Below, in pieces: positions 12,652-24,185 of a stretch of DNA of 64,000 nucleotides. The position numbers and the translations under genes were made by a program. The number at the start of each line of letters is the position of its first letter. Position 1 is the first letter of the stretch. This DNA comes from Linum tenue (taxonomy: Eukaryota; Streptophyta; Magnoliopsida; Malpighiales; Linaceae). The notes beneath the pieces were generated by a model. It ran no database searches, had not been told where the DNA came from, and saw only the letters and a program-made list of their open reading frames with translations. The stretch spans positions 32,591,608-32,655,607 of the forward strand of contig CAMGYJ010000010.1 in the NCBI GenBank assembly GCA_946122785.1, written 5' to 3'.

Positions 12652-13715
12652 TTATGCCCCTATCTTGAGCCCAACAAATGGTTGTGGAAAACAATTTGTA
12701 GCAACCATTACTAGAGTGGCGGCTATAATAACCCTAAGTTACAACTACCATTGGTGTAAATGGTCGCGAAAAACCTTTTAGGTGATCGTTATCAAATGTT
12801 ATATTTTGATTTTGTGTCCAACCCAATTAGTTTCAGCAAGAGAATACTAAATACCCAAAAATTTGGGTAAAATCGTCATCTCCATAGAATAATTCACACC
12901 CAGAATATTAACTAATAAGACGACTGCCAATAAGCTTTCGAAATCTTTTGAGACAAAATCATACAAATAATGGAGACACAATCAAGTAGGAGTACTATTA
13001 CGAATAATAATAGAGCAACAAAAGCAGAAATTATTGGAGTGAACAATTAATAATATGCTCTCGATCTCGATATATATATTGTCAAACACTCACCAGCTAC
13101 CGGCCGGCAGCCGTACTTGGATCGAACATGGTAAATGGGAACCAAAGGATCAGAAGATCTCCATTAAATATTGCCTTCGTATCTGTGAGCACAAGAACAG
13201 AAATCTCCACATTTGTGGTCGAGAGTATATGATTGCACGTTCAATTGAATAGGCAACTAGGACAACGAGAATCCAATAAAATTCTACTTCAATATTTTGA
13301 TGCTGTATTCAGTAGTTGGTCCATGCATATGTCATAAAATTCACGAATACCTGCAGAAAGTGTCTGAACGAGGGAGCCTAATGGATATTTTATTTGGTAT
13401 GCTTGATCAAATTAAATGTGGTATTTTTCATGCAATTTCTTACGATATTTTCTCTACTTTATTTGCATACTAAATCGTTTGGTATGAAATTCATTTCTTA
13501 AATGTTATGTTGTGTAATTTACTGTCTCTAGGAGTATTTGCACGCTTTTGATGTCTTTTGATGGTATTTTATGTGATTTTTAGGCCCCTGCATGAAAGAT
13601 AACGAATATAGGAATATGCATATATGACATATGATTGAATGAGATTGAATTTTGAAGTCAGATGCATTAATTTTCAAAACCCTACTTAGATCAGCAGTCG
13701 AGAATGGCGAATGGC
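12652..13715. other. Gene-free stretch between hAT copy 2 and the Copia element
   Basis: AT-rich sequence with no supported gene. The longest ORF (13,055-13,252, +, 65 codons) has no recognisable motif. The final bases supply the target site CAGTC used by the Copia insertion. Confidence 0.5.
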
Positions 13716-13720
13716 CAGTC

Positions 13721-14077
13721 TGTAGAAAATATCTAGAGGGCAAAGGTTTGATCAAAAACCCGCAAGGCAACCAGCTGCAGGGTTGATCTCTTATAAATGG
13801 ATTTCAAGTTTTACTGTGCTCCAACGGTAAATAAACAGAAAAACAAAATCACCCTACACGTGGTGAGAGATAACAGGCTAACGTGGAACCAACTCCACTA
13901 CAAATGAAACGACGACGCGTTTCGGACGAAGGCTCGAAACCTTTCCCACATACAACGAATCGTCTTCAAGTCCGAAACACGTTTCTCTGCTGTCTTCATA
14001 TTGCAGCTCGATCGAAGTCCAGTTCAGCTCTGCATCACTACTTCACCTTCATGGACTTCTGCTTCATCATCTTGACA
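13721..14077 (-). repeat. Copia 3' LTR (left in window)
   Basis: Starts TGTAGAAAATATCTA and ends CATCATCTTGACA. It pairs with the LTR at 18,642-18,998 at the same length. The RNase H ORF runs a short way into it (stop at 14,024). Confidence 0.95.
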
Positions 14078-14401
14078 GCCTCCCTTAAGCTGGAGTGTGC
14101 TAACTCCAAGCTTGTCCAATAGTTCTCGAATTTTGTATATGCTTAAGGCTTTAGTAAACAGGTCTGCAACCTGGTCAGCAGTTCGAATGTAAAGCAATTT
14201 GATCAACCCAGATTTCACCCATTCACGAGTCACATGAATGTCAATTTCAATGTGTTTCATTTTTTTGTGAAACACTGGATTCTCAGCAATATGAATTGCT
14301 GATCTGTTGTCACAAAACACAGTGATAGGTAGCTGCACATTCACACTCAATTCTGCAAGCAAACCCTTCATCCACTGCAACTCACACATTAGTTGAGCCA
14401 A
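14024..14401 (-). pseudogene. Copia RNase H domain
   Basis: A 125-codon minus-strand ORF with the Copia RNase H signature: FCDNRSAIHIAENPVFH, then KHIEIDIHVTREWV, and ADLFTKALS near the C-terminus. It would remove the RNA strand during reverse transcription. It is separated from the RT piece by out-of-frame sequence at about 14,402-14,521, so the polyprotein is broken here. Confidence 0.9.
14078..14087 (-). other. Copia polypurine tract
   Basis: On the minus strand TAAGGGAGGC lies directly against the 3' LTR, the place where plus-strand DNA synthesis is primed in LTR retrotransposons. Confidence 0.75.
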
Positions 14402-14521
14402 AGCTCTGTATTCAGGTTCTGAAGATGATCGTGAAACAGTGGTATGCTTCTTTGCTTTCCAAGTAACAAGCGAACTTCCAAGGAAGTTGCAGTATCCACT
14501 AACTGATCTTCTCGAATCTGG

Positions 14522-15478
14522 TCAACTAGCCCGAGCAGAGTCGATGTATCCTGAAAGCTTCAATGTGGAATCACTCTTGAAATAAATCCCCTGATTCGGT
14601 GACCCTTTAATGTATCTGAGGACTATAAAAGTAGCTTGCAAATGTCCTGTGTAAGGCTCTTTCTGGAATTGACTGAGCTGCTGCATTGGAAAAGTTAAGT
14701 CAGGTCTAGTAGTAGTGAGATAGTGCAACCTGCCAACTAATCTTCTGTATTGCTCAGGATCTTCAAGTAGAACACCTTGTTTAGCCCTCAGTGTGACTTC
14801 TGGATCCAATGGTGAAACACATGGCTTGGCATCCTGATATCCAGTGTCTTTCAGCAGCTCCAAACAGTATTTTCGTTGACTCACTGCAATTCCATCACTG
14901 CTTCTAGCAATTTCAAGGCCTAGGAAATACTTTAACTCTCCCAGGTCCTTAATCTTGAAGTTCCTACTGAGATACTTCTTAACTTCCTCAACATCTTCCT
15001 TACCGTCACCTCCCACTATAATGTCATCTACATACACCAGTACTACCACAAAACGTCCATGAACCCATTTTGTAAACATGGAATAGTCTGAAGCAGACTG
15101 TAAGAAGCTATGTTGCAGCAATGAGGAAGTCTATTTTGCAAACCACTGTCGACTTGCCTGCTTAAGTCCATATAAGGATTTTCGTAACCTGCATACAAGT
15201 TTCTCAGGACCATTTGCTCTTGGATCCCCTGGTGGTAACACCATATACACTTCTTCTTCAAGGTCTCCATGCAGAAATGCATTGGAGACATCCATCTGAT
15301 CCAACACCCAACCCTTGTTAGCAACTACAGCCAGTAATGCCTTCACAGTATTAATCTTAGCAACAGGAGAATAGGTATCTAGAAAGTCTATATCATAAAC
15401 CTGTGTGAAACCTTTTGCTACCAGCCTTGCCTTGAACCTTTCCATGCTCCCATCTGGTCTTCTTTTAATCTTAAACAC
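14522..15478 (-). pseudogene. Copia reverse transcriptase, in two ORF pieces
   Basis: The N-terminal part is 15,478-15,131 ([11 protein letters not shown], then [14 protein letters not shown] and [17 protein letters not shown]). The second part is 15,121-14,522, with the catalytic YVDDIIVGG followed by GELKYFLGLEIARS and TTRPDLTF. The two pieces are in different frames, so a small indel lies at about 15,122-15,131. The enzyme would copy element RNA into DNA, but this copy is not functional. Confidence 0.92.
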
Positions 15479-15523
15479 CCATTTATTACCTATAGCTCTC
15501 TTGCCTTTAGGTAAAACAACATC

Positions 15524-16838
15524 TCAGGTGTGATTCTCTTCCAAGGCTTGAGTTTCTTCATTCATAGCCCTGTTCCAATGTTCACTAGTTGCTGCTTCTT
15601 GATAAGAACATGGTTCAACTTCATGTAAAACATTCATAATATAACTTCTGTCAGCTGGAGACAATTGATAAAAGTCCAGATATTGCTCCATGGGATATTT
15701 GCTGACAATGCCAACATGGTAGTCTTTAAACTTAACTGGTAGTTTGCCTCTATTAACTCGAATAGGCCTACCTTCAAACTCCTCTTGTACCTCTAGTTCA
15801 GGAGCATCAACAAAATCCTCCTGATAGACAGACTTATCATTAGCAGTTTTAGGTAAAGAGGAATGACCAGAATGAGAAGTATTGGAAGGGGTGACTGCTG
15901 AAGGAGAGGAAATTGAGGGAGAAGTAAAAGTGGAAGTACTGGCCCCCATATCCCTCAATGGGAGAAGAATTGGGTTGGTAAAATGGTATACTGTGGGGTG
16001 CTAAGGATGGGAAAGTAGGAGGAGGTGTTGTAGTTGGAGCTGGTGATTCAGTTGAGGTAGTGCGAAAAGGAAGAATGGTCTCATGAAAGACAACATTCCT
16101 GGAGATGAAGACCCTTTTGTTATCAAGGTATAAAAGGGTGTAGCCCTTAATTCTAATGGGGAAACCAAGAAAAACACATTGTGAGGACCTTGGTTGGAAT
16201 TTAGTGCGACCATGAACCACAGTAGAAGCATAGCAAAGACAACCAAAAACTTTTAAAACATTGAGATCACGAGGTTTTTGGAAGAGCAGTTGGTAAGGAG
16301 AAAGGTTTTTGAGGACTGGAGTAGGCAACCTGTTAATCAGATATATTGAATGGAGTATGGAGGCACTCCAGAACTTCAAAGGAACCCCTGACTGAAATCT
16401 CAAGGCACGAGCCACATTTAGAATGTGTTGATGCTTACGTTCTACTCGTCCATTCTGCTCATGAGTCTCAACACATGATGTTTGATGTTCAATGCCATGG
16501 GTTCTATAGTAATCAGACATGTGAAATTCCTGTCCTTGATCACTACGAATACTTTTAACTGATTTCCCAAACTGTTTCTCAACCAACTGACAGAAACCTT
16601 ACAATAAATCACGAGTTTCACCCTTAGTGTGCATCAAATAAATCCAAACAGCCTTACTGTAATCATCCACAATAGTCAAGAAGTAACTATAGCCATCATA
16701 AGATTTTATTGACAAGGGGCCCCAGATATCAACATGAATGAGAAAGAAAGGTTCACAAGCTGTCATATCATTAACTAGAAAAGGAAGTTTTTCGTTGTTT
16801 AGACAGATGACAGATCTCACAATGAGAAATGATTTCAT
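15524..16838 (-). pseudogene. Copia integrase, in three ORF pieces
   Basis: A HHCC zinc-finger region (HCEICHLSK at about 16,810-16,830) precedes the core. The first catalytic Asp is in HVDIWGPL (piece 16,838-16,599), the second in RSDQGQEF and the Glu in NGRVERKH (piece 16,586-15,849). The tail with FGCLCYAS and FLGFP follows, then a low-complexity linker to RT (15,958-15,524). Frame breaks lie near 16,590 and 15,900. Role: joining element DNA to the chromosome. Broken here. Confidence 0.9.
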
Positions 16839-16915
16839 TGTGAGTTACATTGTGTTGTTTCATTAGAAGCTGAAATCTATCTCTACTAGGGTGACCTAAA
16901 CGCTAGTGCCATAAG

Positions 16916-17488
16916 CTAATGTCTTATGGTTGAAGATTGTAGGTAAAGGAAGCTTGATGATGAGAAGGGGAGGAAACTGAAGTGAATGGCAAGAGGGTAG
17001 AAAGCTCGAGAAGGTATAAGCCTACTTTGTTTTGCCAAACCAATGCTCTTCTGGGTCTGATGGTCCTGAATTTCACATACAGAAGAGTGGAAGTGCAAAG
17101 ACAAAGGTAAGTATGTGGTCAACTTGCTAATGGAAATGAGATTAAAAGTGAAACTAGGAACAAGCAGGACATTGTGTAGAACTAGGCCAGAAGGAAGAGG
17201 AAATGTTCCTATGTGACTCACTAGAACTCGTTGACTATTAGGCAAGTAAACAAAAGTATTAATGACCTCAGTGTAAGTAGAAAAATGGTCTAGACAGCAT
17301 GTGATATGATCTGAGGCCCCAGTGTCAAGTATCCAGATAGTTCTCAAGGATGATTTATCCATTGTACTGTGTGAAGAAAGAACAAACTTACCAGCATGAT
17401 TGGGAAATGCAAGTAAGAATTGAGACACAGAATAAGCTGTAGGAGTGATCCTTGGTGAGCTACCTGGAGACAATGGCCCTGCATCCAT
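16916..17488 (-). pseudogene. Copia aspartic protease
   Basis: A minus-strand ORF containing WILDTGASDHIT, the retropepsin active-site motif of Copia elements, near residue 53. A hydrophobic VLLVPSFTFNLISISKL segment follows, which leads toward the pre-integrase region. Role: cutting the polyprotein. It overlaps the end of the gag ORF in another frame, so gag and protease are no longer in one reading frame. Confidence 0.88.
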
Positions 17489-18606
17489 GCCAAATTGAAG
17501 AAGAGTTTTGAGACGTGTGATTTCATCAGAGGAAAAAGCATTCGCACCCTTAGAAGGACTAGAGCTGTCATCAGATATGCTACTAGTACTGTCAGAAGAT
17601 GGGGCTGCACTGTCTGTAGAGACAGAGCTAGAAAATCCTTTTTTTCTCCTGTTCCTTCTTCTTTAACTTCCAGCAATCTTTGATAGTGTGATCTGTACGT
17701 TTGCAATATCTGCAAAAAAGTTTCCCTGATCCTGCCTCCTGCCTCCTGCCTCCCTTTAGACTGATCCCTACCATACTGATTGCCAACAGCTAGAGCAACA
17801 GATTGACTGATCTTAGACTTAGTCTCATCCCCTTTGACCTTTTGATCATGTAAGAGAAAATCATCAACAGCAGCAGTAACAGTGGGTAAAGGCTTCATCA
17901 TAAGAAGTTGTGTCTTCACAACTTCATACTCCTTGTTGACCTCCCTCAAGAAACGGATCAGATAGTCAGTTTCTTGCTTAGTTTGAAAGGCGACTACAGC
18001 AGGGCAAGGAACGGGATTATTAGGAGCATAAGGACAGGGAACAATGGGAGAGAACTGTAGATAATCCTCCCAGAACCCTTTAATCTCAGTGTAGTACTGA
18101 GTAATGGTTCGATCACCCATTTTGCAAGCATGAATGTCATCCTCTAGATTGATAATGCGCAAAGCATTAGGTTGCCCAAATCGTCTCTTCAATTCCTCCC
18201 ACAGAATGCGAGCATTCTCATGATTCATAACACTACGAGCAATTTCCTTCTTCAAGGAATTGACAATCCAACAAAGAACAACGGTGTTACAACCATCCCA
18301 TAAATGGAAATTAGCACTACCAGCTGGCGGAACAGGGATATACCTATCAATGAAACCCAACTTGTGCTTGGTTTTCAACGCTAGACGCATAGATCAACTC
18401 CACATAGAATAGTTAGTACCATCCAAAAGCTCAGTGACGAGCGACTGAGACAAATTCTCGTTAGGATTAAGATAGTAAGGGTTGCCAAACTGGATATCAC
18501 CTCTGCCACCCTGCGTCTGATTCTCATTGAAGCTGTCGAATTGGAAAACTCCACCAGTAGAAGCGCCACTACCCGGAGGAGGAGTAGAAGGAGAGCCGGT
18601 AGCCAT
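17344..18606 (-). pseudogene. Copia gag (UBN2-type) with in-frame TGA
   Basis: The ATG at 18,606 lies just inside the PBS. The frame runs to a single TGA at 18,394-18,396, two codons before the next ORF in the same frame (18,390-17,344). That ORF has the UBN2 gag pattern: ARILWEELKRRFG, then LEDDIHACKMGD and a YYTEIKGFWEDY stretch. A CX2CX4HX4C zinc knuckle (CRYCKRTDHTIKDC) is present near 17,675-17,720 but in a different frame, so a frameshift lies just before it. Role: the particle shell protein. Inactive. Confidence 0.88.
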
Positions 18607-18628
18607 TGTTGTCGAGAATCAGATCTGA

Positions 18629-18641
18629 GGCTCTGATACCA
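18629..18641 (-). other. Copia primer-binding site (initiator tRNA-Met)
   Basis: On the minus strand TGGTATCAGAGCC follows the 5' LTR with no gap. It is complementary to the 3' end of plant initiator tRNA-Met. Confidence 0.92.
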
Positions 18642-18998
18642 TGTAGAAAATATCTACAGGGCAAAGGTTTGATCGAAAACCCGCAAGGAAACCAGCTGCA
18701 GGGTTGATCTCTTATAAATGAATTTCAAGTTTTACTGTGCTCCAACGGTAAATAAAACAGAAAAACAAAATCACCCTAACACGTGGTGAGAGATAACAGG
18801 CTAACGTGGAACCAACTCCACTACAAATGAAACGACGACGCGTTCCGGGCAAAGGCTCGAAACGTTTCCCATACAACAAATCGTCTTCGAGTCCAAAACG
18901 CGTTTCTCTGTTGTCTTCAGATTGCAGCTCGATCAAAGTACAGTTCAGCTCCGCATTAATGCTTCACCTTCATGGACTTCTGCTTCATCATCTTGACA
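18642..18998 (-). repeat. Copia 5' LTR (right in window)
   Basis: 357 bp, TG...CA, same length as its partner. The start TGTAGAAAATATCTA abuts the PBS, and CATCATCTTGACA abuts the CAGTC target duplication. Confidence 0.95.
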
Positions 18999-19003
18999 CA
19001 GTC

Positions 19004-19508
19004 TGCCAATCACACACAAAAAGCGACCTAAATATGGTTATGAGGATACAATCGACAGACTAAACCCAACTCAAAGCCAGATCGGCGACCTAAGAAACAA
19101 AATGGCTGGAGAGAACCCTAGACCATCGGTTTGGTCGAGGATCGAGCATATGAATATTCACTTTTAAAGACATAGAAGACAACTTTTGGTCCTCAAATCA
19201 CGAACACCCTTAGACAAAAAAAAACTCTAAAATCTGCAACACTAAGAGCTCATCTTTTAAATGAGGAGAAGGCGGCTCTAGACAGAGGCCAGAAACAACA
19301 AATCAAAGATCTACAACACGAGGATACATAGTTGGTTCGATCTCTACTCTTGTAGCTATGTGTTTCTTCTTTGCTATAAGTGGCTTAAATTTCTTGTTGT
19401 TTCATGATTTTTGTCATTCTTGCTTGCTTACATTTCGATTTAACCCAATAGTAAACCATTGTTCTTTCTAATCTCATCGAAGAGTAGTGAAACCCTCGAC
19501 TAGATATA
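19004..19508. other. Gene-free stretch between Copia and MULE copy 1
   Basis: No ORF with recognisable motifs and no RNA gene seen. This is simple flanking DNA. Confidence 0.5.
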
Positions 19509-19517
19509 CTTAAATTC

Positions 19518-20745
19518 GGACATTTTCCATAAATAGCACTGTTTAAAAAAATTTCCAAAAATAGCACCTAGTCCCGCAAAATTCCAAAAAAACACACTTT
19601 TTCGAAAACCGCAGGGTGGGTGTGCGGTTTTCGATGAAAACCGCACGCATAGGGGGCGGTTTTGCTGACCGCATGGGGCCGAAGCGGTTTGGGTGCAAAC
19701 CGCACCCCCACTTGGGAAGTTTGTAATAAAAAAATTTCTAAATAATCACCATAAGTGGTCTTGTTATAACTGGTTCGGTTATTTCTTTGAATGCAAGAGG
19801 TCCTTGGTTCGAAACACCATCATCCCATAGTAAATCTTTTTATTTAGTAGAGAATAAAAAAAGCAACATGTTGCGGGGGTGGTTGTTGGAACTCTGATAA
19901 TATAAATAGTTAACTAAATTTAGCACAACATCTACACCACCAAACTACAACTCATTTGTTGAACAACTACATATCGACAAAGTTTTAGTCCTTGAACCCT
20001 AAAATTCCTCATTAATTTTGAACAGCCATAACTTAGTGCTCCAAAATCCGAACGTCATGAATTTTTTTTTCATTTCGCATAACTTTTGAAGGACTAAAAT
20101 TTTTACTAGGAAAAAATTTCAAAACAGGAATTATTATTGGATATAGAGGGTTTTGGGAGTAACGTTACCTTCCCTTTTCACAAATTCACGTACATTCTGA
20201 AATTATGTCTATGATAAAAGTTGTATTCCTTAAAAATTTATGCGAAATGAAAAAAATTCATGACGTTCGGATTTTGGAACACAAAGTTATGGCCGTCCAA
20301 AGTTTGACGAAATCGGAAAAAAGCTTGTTCGGGGTAGCAAACGATATTTTTTCGGGATGAATGCTGTTTGTGGCTTGCAAGATCTCGAAAAGTTATGCGA
20401 AATAAAAAAAAATCGCGACGATCGGATACCCGAACACAAAGATATGTTCGTTTGAAGTTTCCACATAGGTTAGGATTTTTAGAAAAAAAAAAACAAATTT
20501 TGGCACAAACCGCAGGTTGGGCAGCGGTTTTGGACCAAACCGTCCCCACCCCGAGCGGTTTTCAAAACCGTCTTGTAACCATCCGGTTTTCATCGAAAAC
20601 CGCGCCCCAATCTAGCGATTTTCGTGTAAACCGCAGGGTGGGTGGCGATTTTCGAGAAAGGTGCCTATTTTTGAAATTTTTTGGGATTAGGTGCTATTTT
20701 TGTAAAAAAAAAATTAAAACAATGCTATTTCTGAAAAAACAATCC
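19518..20745. mobile_element. Long-TIR MULE-type element, family G, copy 1 (1,228 bp)
   Basis: The ends match in inverted orientation over more than 100 bp: AAATAGCACTGTTT, then AAAAATAGCACCTA, then the GCGGTTTT region. Flanking 9-mers CTTAAATTC (19,509-19,517) and GTTAAATTC (20,746-20,754) agree at 8 of 9 bases. Long TIRs with a ~9-bp TSD point to Mutator-like elements. Both arms hold clusters of GCGGTTTT/AAAACCGC words in near-palindromes (for example around 19,628-19,652). The interior has no transposase. A related copy is at 43,566-48,858. Confidence 0.75.
19755..19832 (+). other. tRNA-like module inside MULE family G, copy 1
   Basis: The segment contains an A-box-like CTGGTTCGGTTAT and a B-box-like GGTTCGAAACACC about 35 bases apart, near the spacing in a tRNA gene. 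An equivalent segment is present in the other family copy. A full cloverleaf is not evident, so this is not called as a tRNA gene. It may be a captured tRNA or SINE head. Confidence 0.45.
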
Positions 20746-20754
20746 GTTAAATTC

Positions 20755-21604
20755 AAAGTGAAGATTAGAAACCAAATACCCTTGTTAATTTGTGAAGGAA
20801 ATGAAGAGCCGTCGTTCCTAAACTGTAATCCTACAATCGTTGAGAACAATTTAACATAGCGAGATCAAAACCTGAAATCTCAATTCTCCAAGAACTCATC
20901 TCGATATCCAGGAAAACAACGAAAATAAACAAAATAAAATCATAGGATAGGATGTGAATGAGATTGCAGAATCATTATTACTTTTGGTTGAAATGATGTG
21001 GGGCATTGACTGGAAAACAGTTCCTGGTTGGGTTACGCACACTAATGTCAATAACAATAATGATTTTGGCCCTCCCTAATGAAGATTAATTATTTGATTT
21101 GTCTCGTTGCGCAATTGAATTATGGATTGAAGACAAATTAACTCAACAGTTGAACAACTAATAGCGTGCATGGCATGTACTATTTACCAGCTTTAGTGTG
21201 AGGACTGAGGAGACAACTGGTCAATTTGTTCGAAAGGGAAGCTTCAAAATCACAGTTGGTGCAGATAGAGAATTGATAATTAAGGAGGGTGGGTGGTAAT
21301 AAAACAGAAAAGCAACTACTCAACCATGAACCAACCAACCACCCACCAGCAGTTGTTCTTGATTTGTCTCTCGAGCTAATAACTAGTTTGTGACATTTTG
21401 CAATCAAAGGCCGGCAGGCGTGCCAGCCAGCGCCCACGCATGGCTGACTGGGCAAAGATGATGATGATGAATGCCACAGTTCTTCGTTTGTCTGGCTCGT
21501 TGCTACCTGCTGCTATATCAACTCACGAACCCTCCGATGGTTGGAATGTTAATTTGATATGAGTGATTTTTTATTGAGATTTTTGTATCGTCACATATAT
21601 TAGT
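20755..21604. other. Gene-free stretch
   Basis: No supported gene or element end. A short GAT repeat occurs near 21,457-21,471. Confidence 0.5.
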
Positions 21605-21612
21605 ATAGTCAT

Positions 21613-22212
21613 AGGCGGAGACAGGGTCTTTTGGCCTCTCCCGGGACAGGGTAAATTTCGGAGGAACAAAAATACGCCATATATATTATATTTCGTCACT
21701 ACAATACAACTCATTACTTGTTAAAAAATTGACATAAAATTAATTTATTATACTACAAACAAAATTCCAATTGTAATAAAGACCTAACTCAAATCTCTTT
21801 TCTCCTTATGCCTATTCGATCTTTTCCCAAAAACCCTGAAATTGTCTAGCGACAATGACAATCCACTAGTTTTGATTCTACCAATTACAACTGCAAGTAT
21901 AAAAGAGCATTTTCAACTTTGAGTTATATTAAGAACAAGTTTCCAAGTCGATTTGGCGACCAGTTTGCTAATTCTTATTTAGTGAGATACATTGAAAGAG
22001 ACTTTTAATAGTGTAGACAACGAATGTTTTTGTGTTTCTTTCATAATATTAAATCCCTTCGTGGTTGTTGAAAACAATGATTATATAGTCGGTTATTTTT
22101 AATATATGAATGAATTAATTGAATATAAATAATATTAATTATTTTTTATTAAATAAGTATATATTTAAATTATGAAAAGAGGACAGGGGCGGTTTGAAAT
22201 GCTGCCTCCGCC
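21613..22212. mobile_element. hAT-like non-autonomous element (about 600 bp)
   Basis: The left end AGGCGGAGACAGGG is mirrored by the right end CTGCCTCCGCC (reading inward GGCGGAGGCAG). Inner subterminal GGGACAGGG and GGACAGGGGCGG are also inverted relative to each other. Flanking octamers ATAGTCAT and ATAGTGAG agree at 6 of 8 bases, consistent with a decayed 8-bp TSD. The interior is AT-rich with no ORF. Confidence 0.6.
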
Positions 22213-22256
22213 ATAGTGAGGTTTTTATGTTTCGGTTATGGTTGATGAATAAGTTT

Positions 22257-22624
22257 GGGTAATGTCTATTTTTTTTTCGTTGGATCCAATGTCTATTTTT
22301 TATCCAAACCTATTTTGAATTTTTTTTATTAGCTAAACCTATTGAAATACTAAGAATTAACCAAATGTTAACTTTCAGTTAATAATTTTGTTAGTAATAT
22401 TGACTTGGCAACATGATACTGACTTGGAAGAGACACATGAAGGTCAACATTCCAAAATTTTAGTATTTTAAATAAGAAAAGAGTTACAAAATCATTAACG
22501 ATAACATAAAAATGGCTAATATTTTGATGCATTACGAAAGATTTGACTAATTAATAGCATTTTAATAGGTTTGTATAATATAAAAGAATCCGAAAAAGGT
22601 TTGTATAAACAATAGACATTACCC
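22257..22624. mobile_element. MITE with ~65-bp TIRs (368 bp)
   Basis: Starts GGGTAATGTCTATT and ends AATAGACATTACCC. The inverted similarity continues inward through ATCCAAACCTATTTT and AAACCTATT on the left against AAAAAGGTTTGTATA and AATAGGTTTG on the right. Flanks ATAAGTTT and ATAATTTT suggest a decayed 8-9-bp TSD, so a Mutator or hAT relative is possible. Non-coding. Confidence 0.65.
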
Positions 22625-23936
22625 ATAATTTTTCAGTTATTGTTCAAACCTTTTATACCTCGCACTCATTGGTTGAACTACTAACTATTCTGACAATATG
22701 TTAAATTTCAATTTTGGTGGAAAATGTATTTTGTTAGTATTTTTCAAATCTCACATGACCAGATATCCCTAATAATGTTGTTTTAATTTTTTTTATACTT
22801 TTCCAAAGTAAGGGTATATTTGATGTCAAAAACAATAGTAGCGGGACATGTTTGATAAAAATACATAGTAGAGGGATACCTATAACCCATTTGTCTTTAA
22901 CTAACACTTGATTGCAGCGTGAGTAGGGCTAAGAAACGGTGCGGTATGATCCAGACTGGACCATACATACATTCTATGATCCAGACCGAGAAGATAGAAC
23001 ATAGAACCAAGACCAAACTAAATTTTACATGGTCTGGACCAGACCACGTTAAGTAAGAAATGAACAGTGGGTTTAGTCACCCACATTAAAAAGCGAACCA
23101 ATAACCGAGAAAAAATACATTTTCCCTTAAAACATAAATTCCAACACTTAGGCATAATTTTGATATTATAAGTCCAAGTAAATAAAATAAAATAAAATAA
23201 AAACAAAGCCGGAACACCCCAACTTGCACCATAATGTTATATGGAGACACAATTGTCTCTACTTTGTGCCCGAGCTTGGTTTGTGAATAGAGGGACGAGA
23301 TACACAAAATTATGATTGAGACTCGCATCTCGTTGAGGAATTGGGAGAGTGGTCTAGTGAGCTACTAACACCGATCAAGAAGTGGGATGGTTCATGATTT
23401 GTTTCAGGTAACTGCTATCTAAGACAAAACGACACCAAGAAAACATGTGAGAATATTCTTATATATAAAGTTGAAGTAATTTTACTGTTGCCTATCAAAT
23501 TACATATTAGTCCTATAGCATTTTACATTTTGATACCCCAAATTTAATTTTAATGTAAAATCATTGAATAATTATTTTTTGGTAACTAAATTTTATGAGA
23601 TTTTGGTACCTACAATTTTTTTAAATTTACATATTGGTCCAATGTCTATATTTCACTTGAATCTATGAATCCAATCCACCAATCCTTTTGAACCAATCCA
23701 TGAATCCAATCCACCATAACTTAAAAGTATAAATTTAGTTTGTATCATACAAGATGTTGTACCACTCAACTGGTGGAGAAGATTCGACCATTTTATAATT
23801 GCTCATTACGTGAAACATTAAATAAATGATAAAAGAGAGACGACTCTAAATATTGTAAGAGAGAATTTATAAACTCATTTAGTACATTTATGGGGTACTA
23901 AACAAACTTCTACTAACAACATGTGACAAAATATGC
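22625..23936. other. Gene-free AT-rich stretch
   Basis: No supported gene. A region at about 22,940-23,045 has GATCCAGAC and GGTCTGGACC words in both orientations and may be a decayed relative of the small element at 23,945, but its ends are not clear. Short repeats of GAATCCAATCCACCA occur at 23,668-23,718. Confidence 0.5.
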
Positions 23937-23944
23937 TACATTTA

Positions 23945-24177
23945 TATGGGTGTGCAACGGTTCCGTCCGGTCCGAACCGGACCTAACTCATGAGAACCGC
24001 AGTCTATTAGTGAAAAGACATCTTAGGACCAAGGACCGGACCATCATTACATTCGGTCCATTTGGTTCGGTTCGGTCCATCATTTCTTCAGTAATTGCAA
24101 AATTCATGTGGACCGAGGACCGGACCGCATTATACTCGGTCTAGTCCGGTCCTAGACCGGATCATTGCACACCCCTA
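23945..24177. mobile_element. hAT-type MITE with CGGTCC-rich interior (233 bp)
   Basis: The left end TATGGGTGTGCAACGGTTCC and the inverted right end TAGGGGTGTGCAATGATCC form a TIR. The interior is filled with GGTCCG/CGGACC words in both orientations, so it can fold on itself. Flanks TACATTTA (23,937-23,944) and GACATCTA (24,178-24,185) agree at 6 of 8 bases. No coding capacity. Confidence 0.7.
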
Positions 24178-24185
24178 GACATCTA

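Larger units (their letters stand above)
13721..18998 (-). mobile_element. Ty1/Copia LTR retrotransposon, full length, inactivated
   Basis: A 5,278-bp element on the minus strand. It has two 357-bp LTRs (TG...CA), the 5-bp TSD CAGTC at 13,716-13,720 and 18,999-19,003, a primer-binding site next to the right LTR and a polypurine tract next to the left LTR. The domain order is gag, protease, integrase, reverse transcriptase, RNase H, which defines Copia. Short LTRs and the integrase/RT style suggest an Ale-like lineage (inference). The LTRs differ at about 22 positions plus three small indels by eye, roughly 6%. All ORFs are broken. Confidence 0.95.

Noticed and set aside
19755..19832. Functional tRNA gene
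   Set aside because: A- and B-box-like words are present but acceptor and anticodon stems do not pair convincingly; kept only as a tRNA-like module.
22940..23045. Second CGGTCC-type hAT MITE
   Set aside because: Shares GGTCTGGACC-like words with the element at 23,945, but termini and TSD could not be defined.
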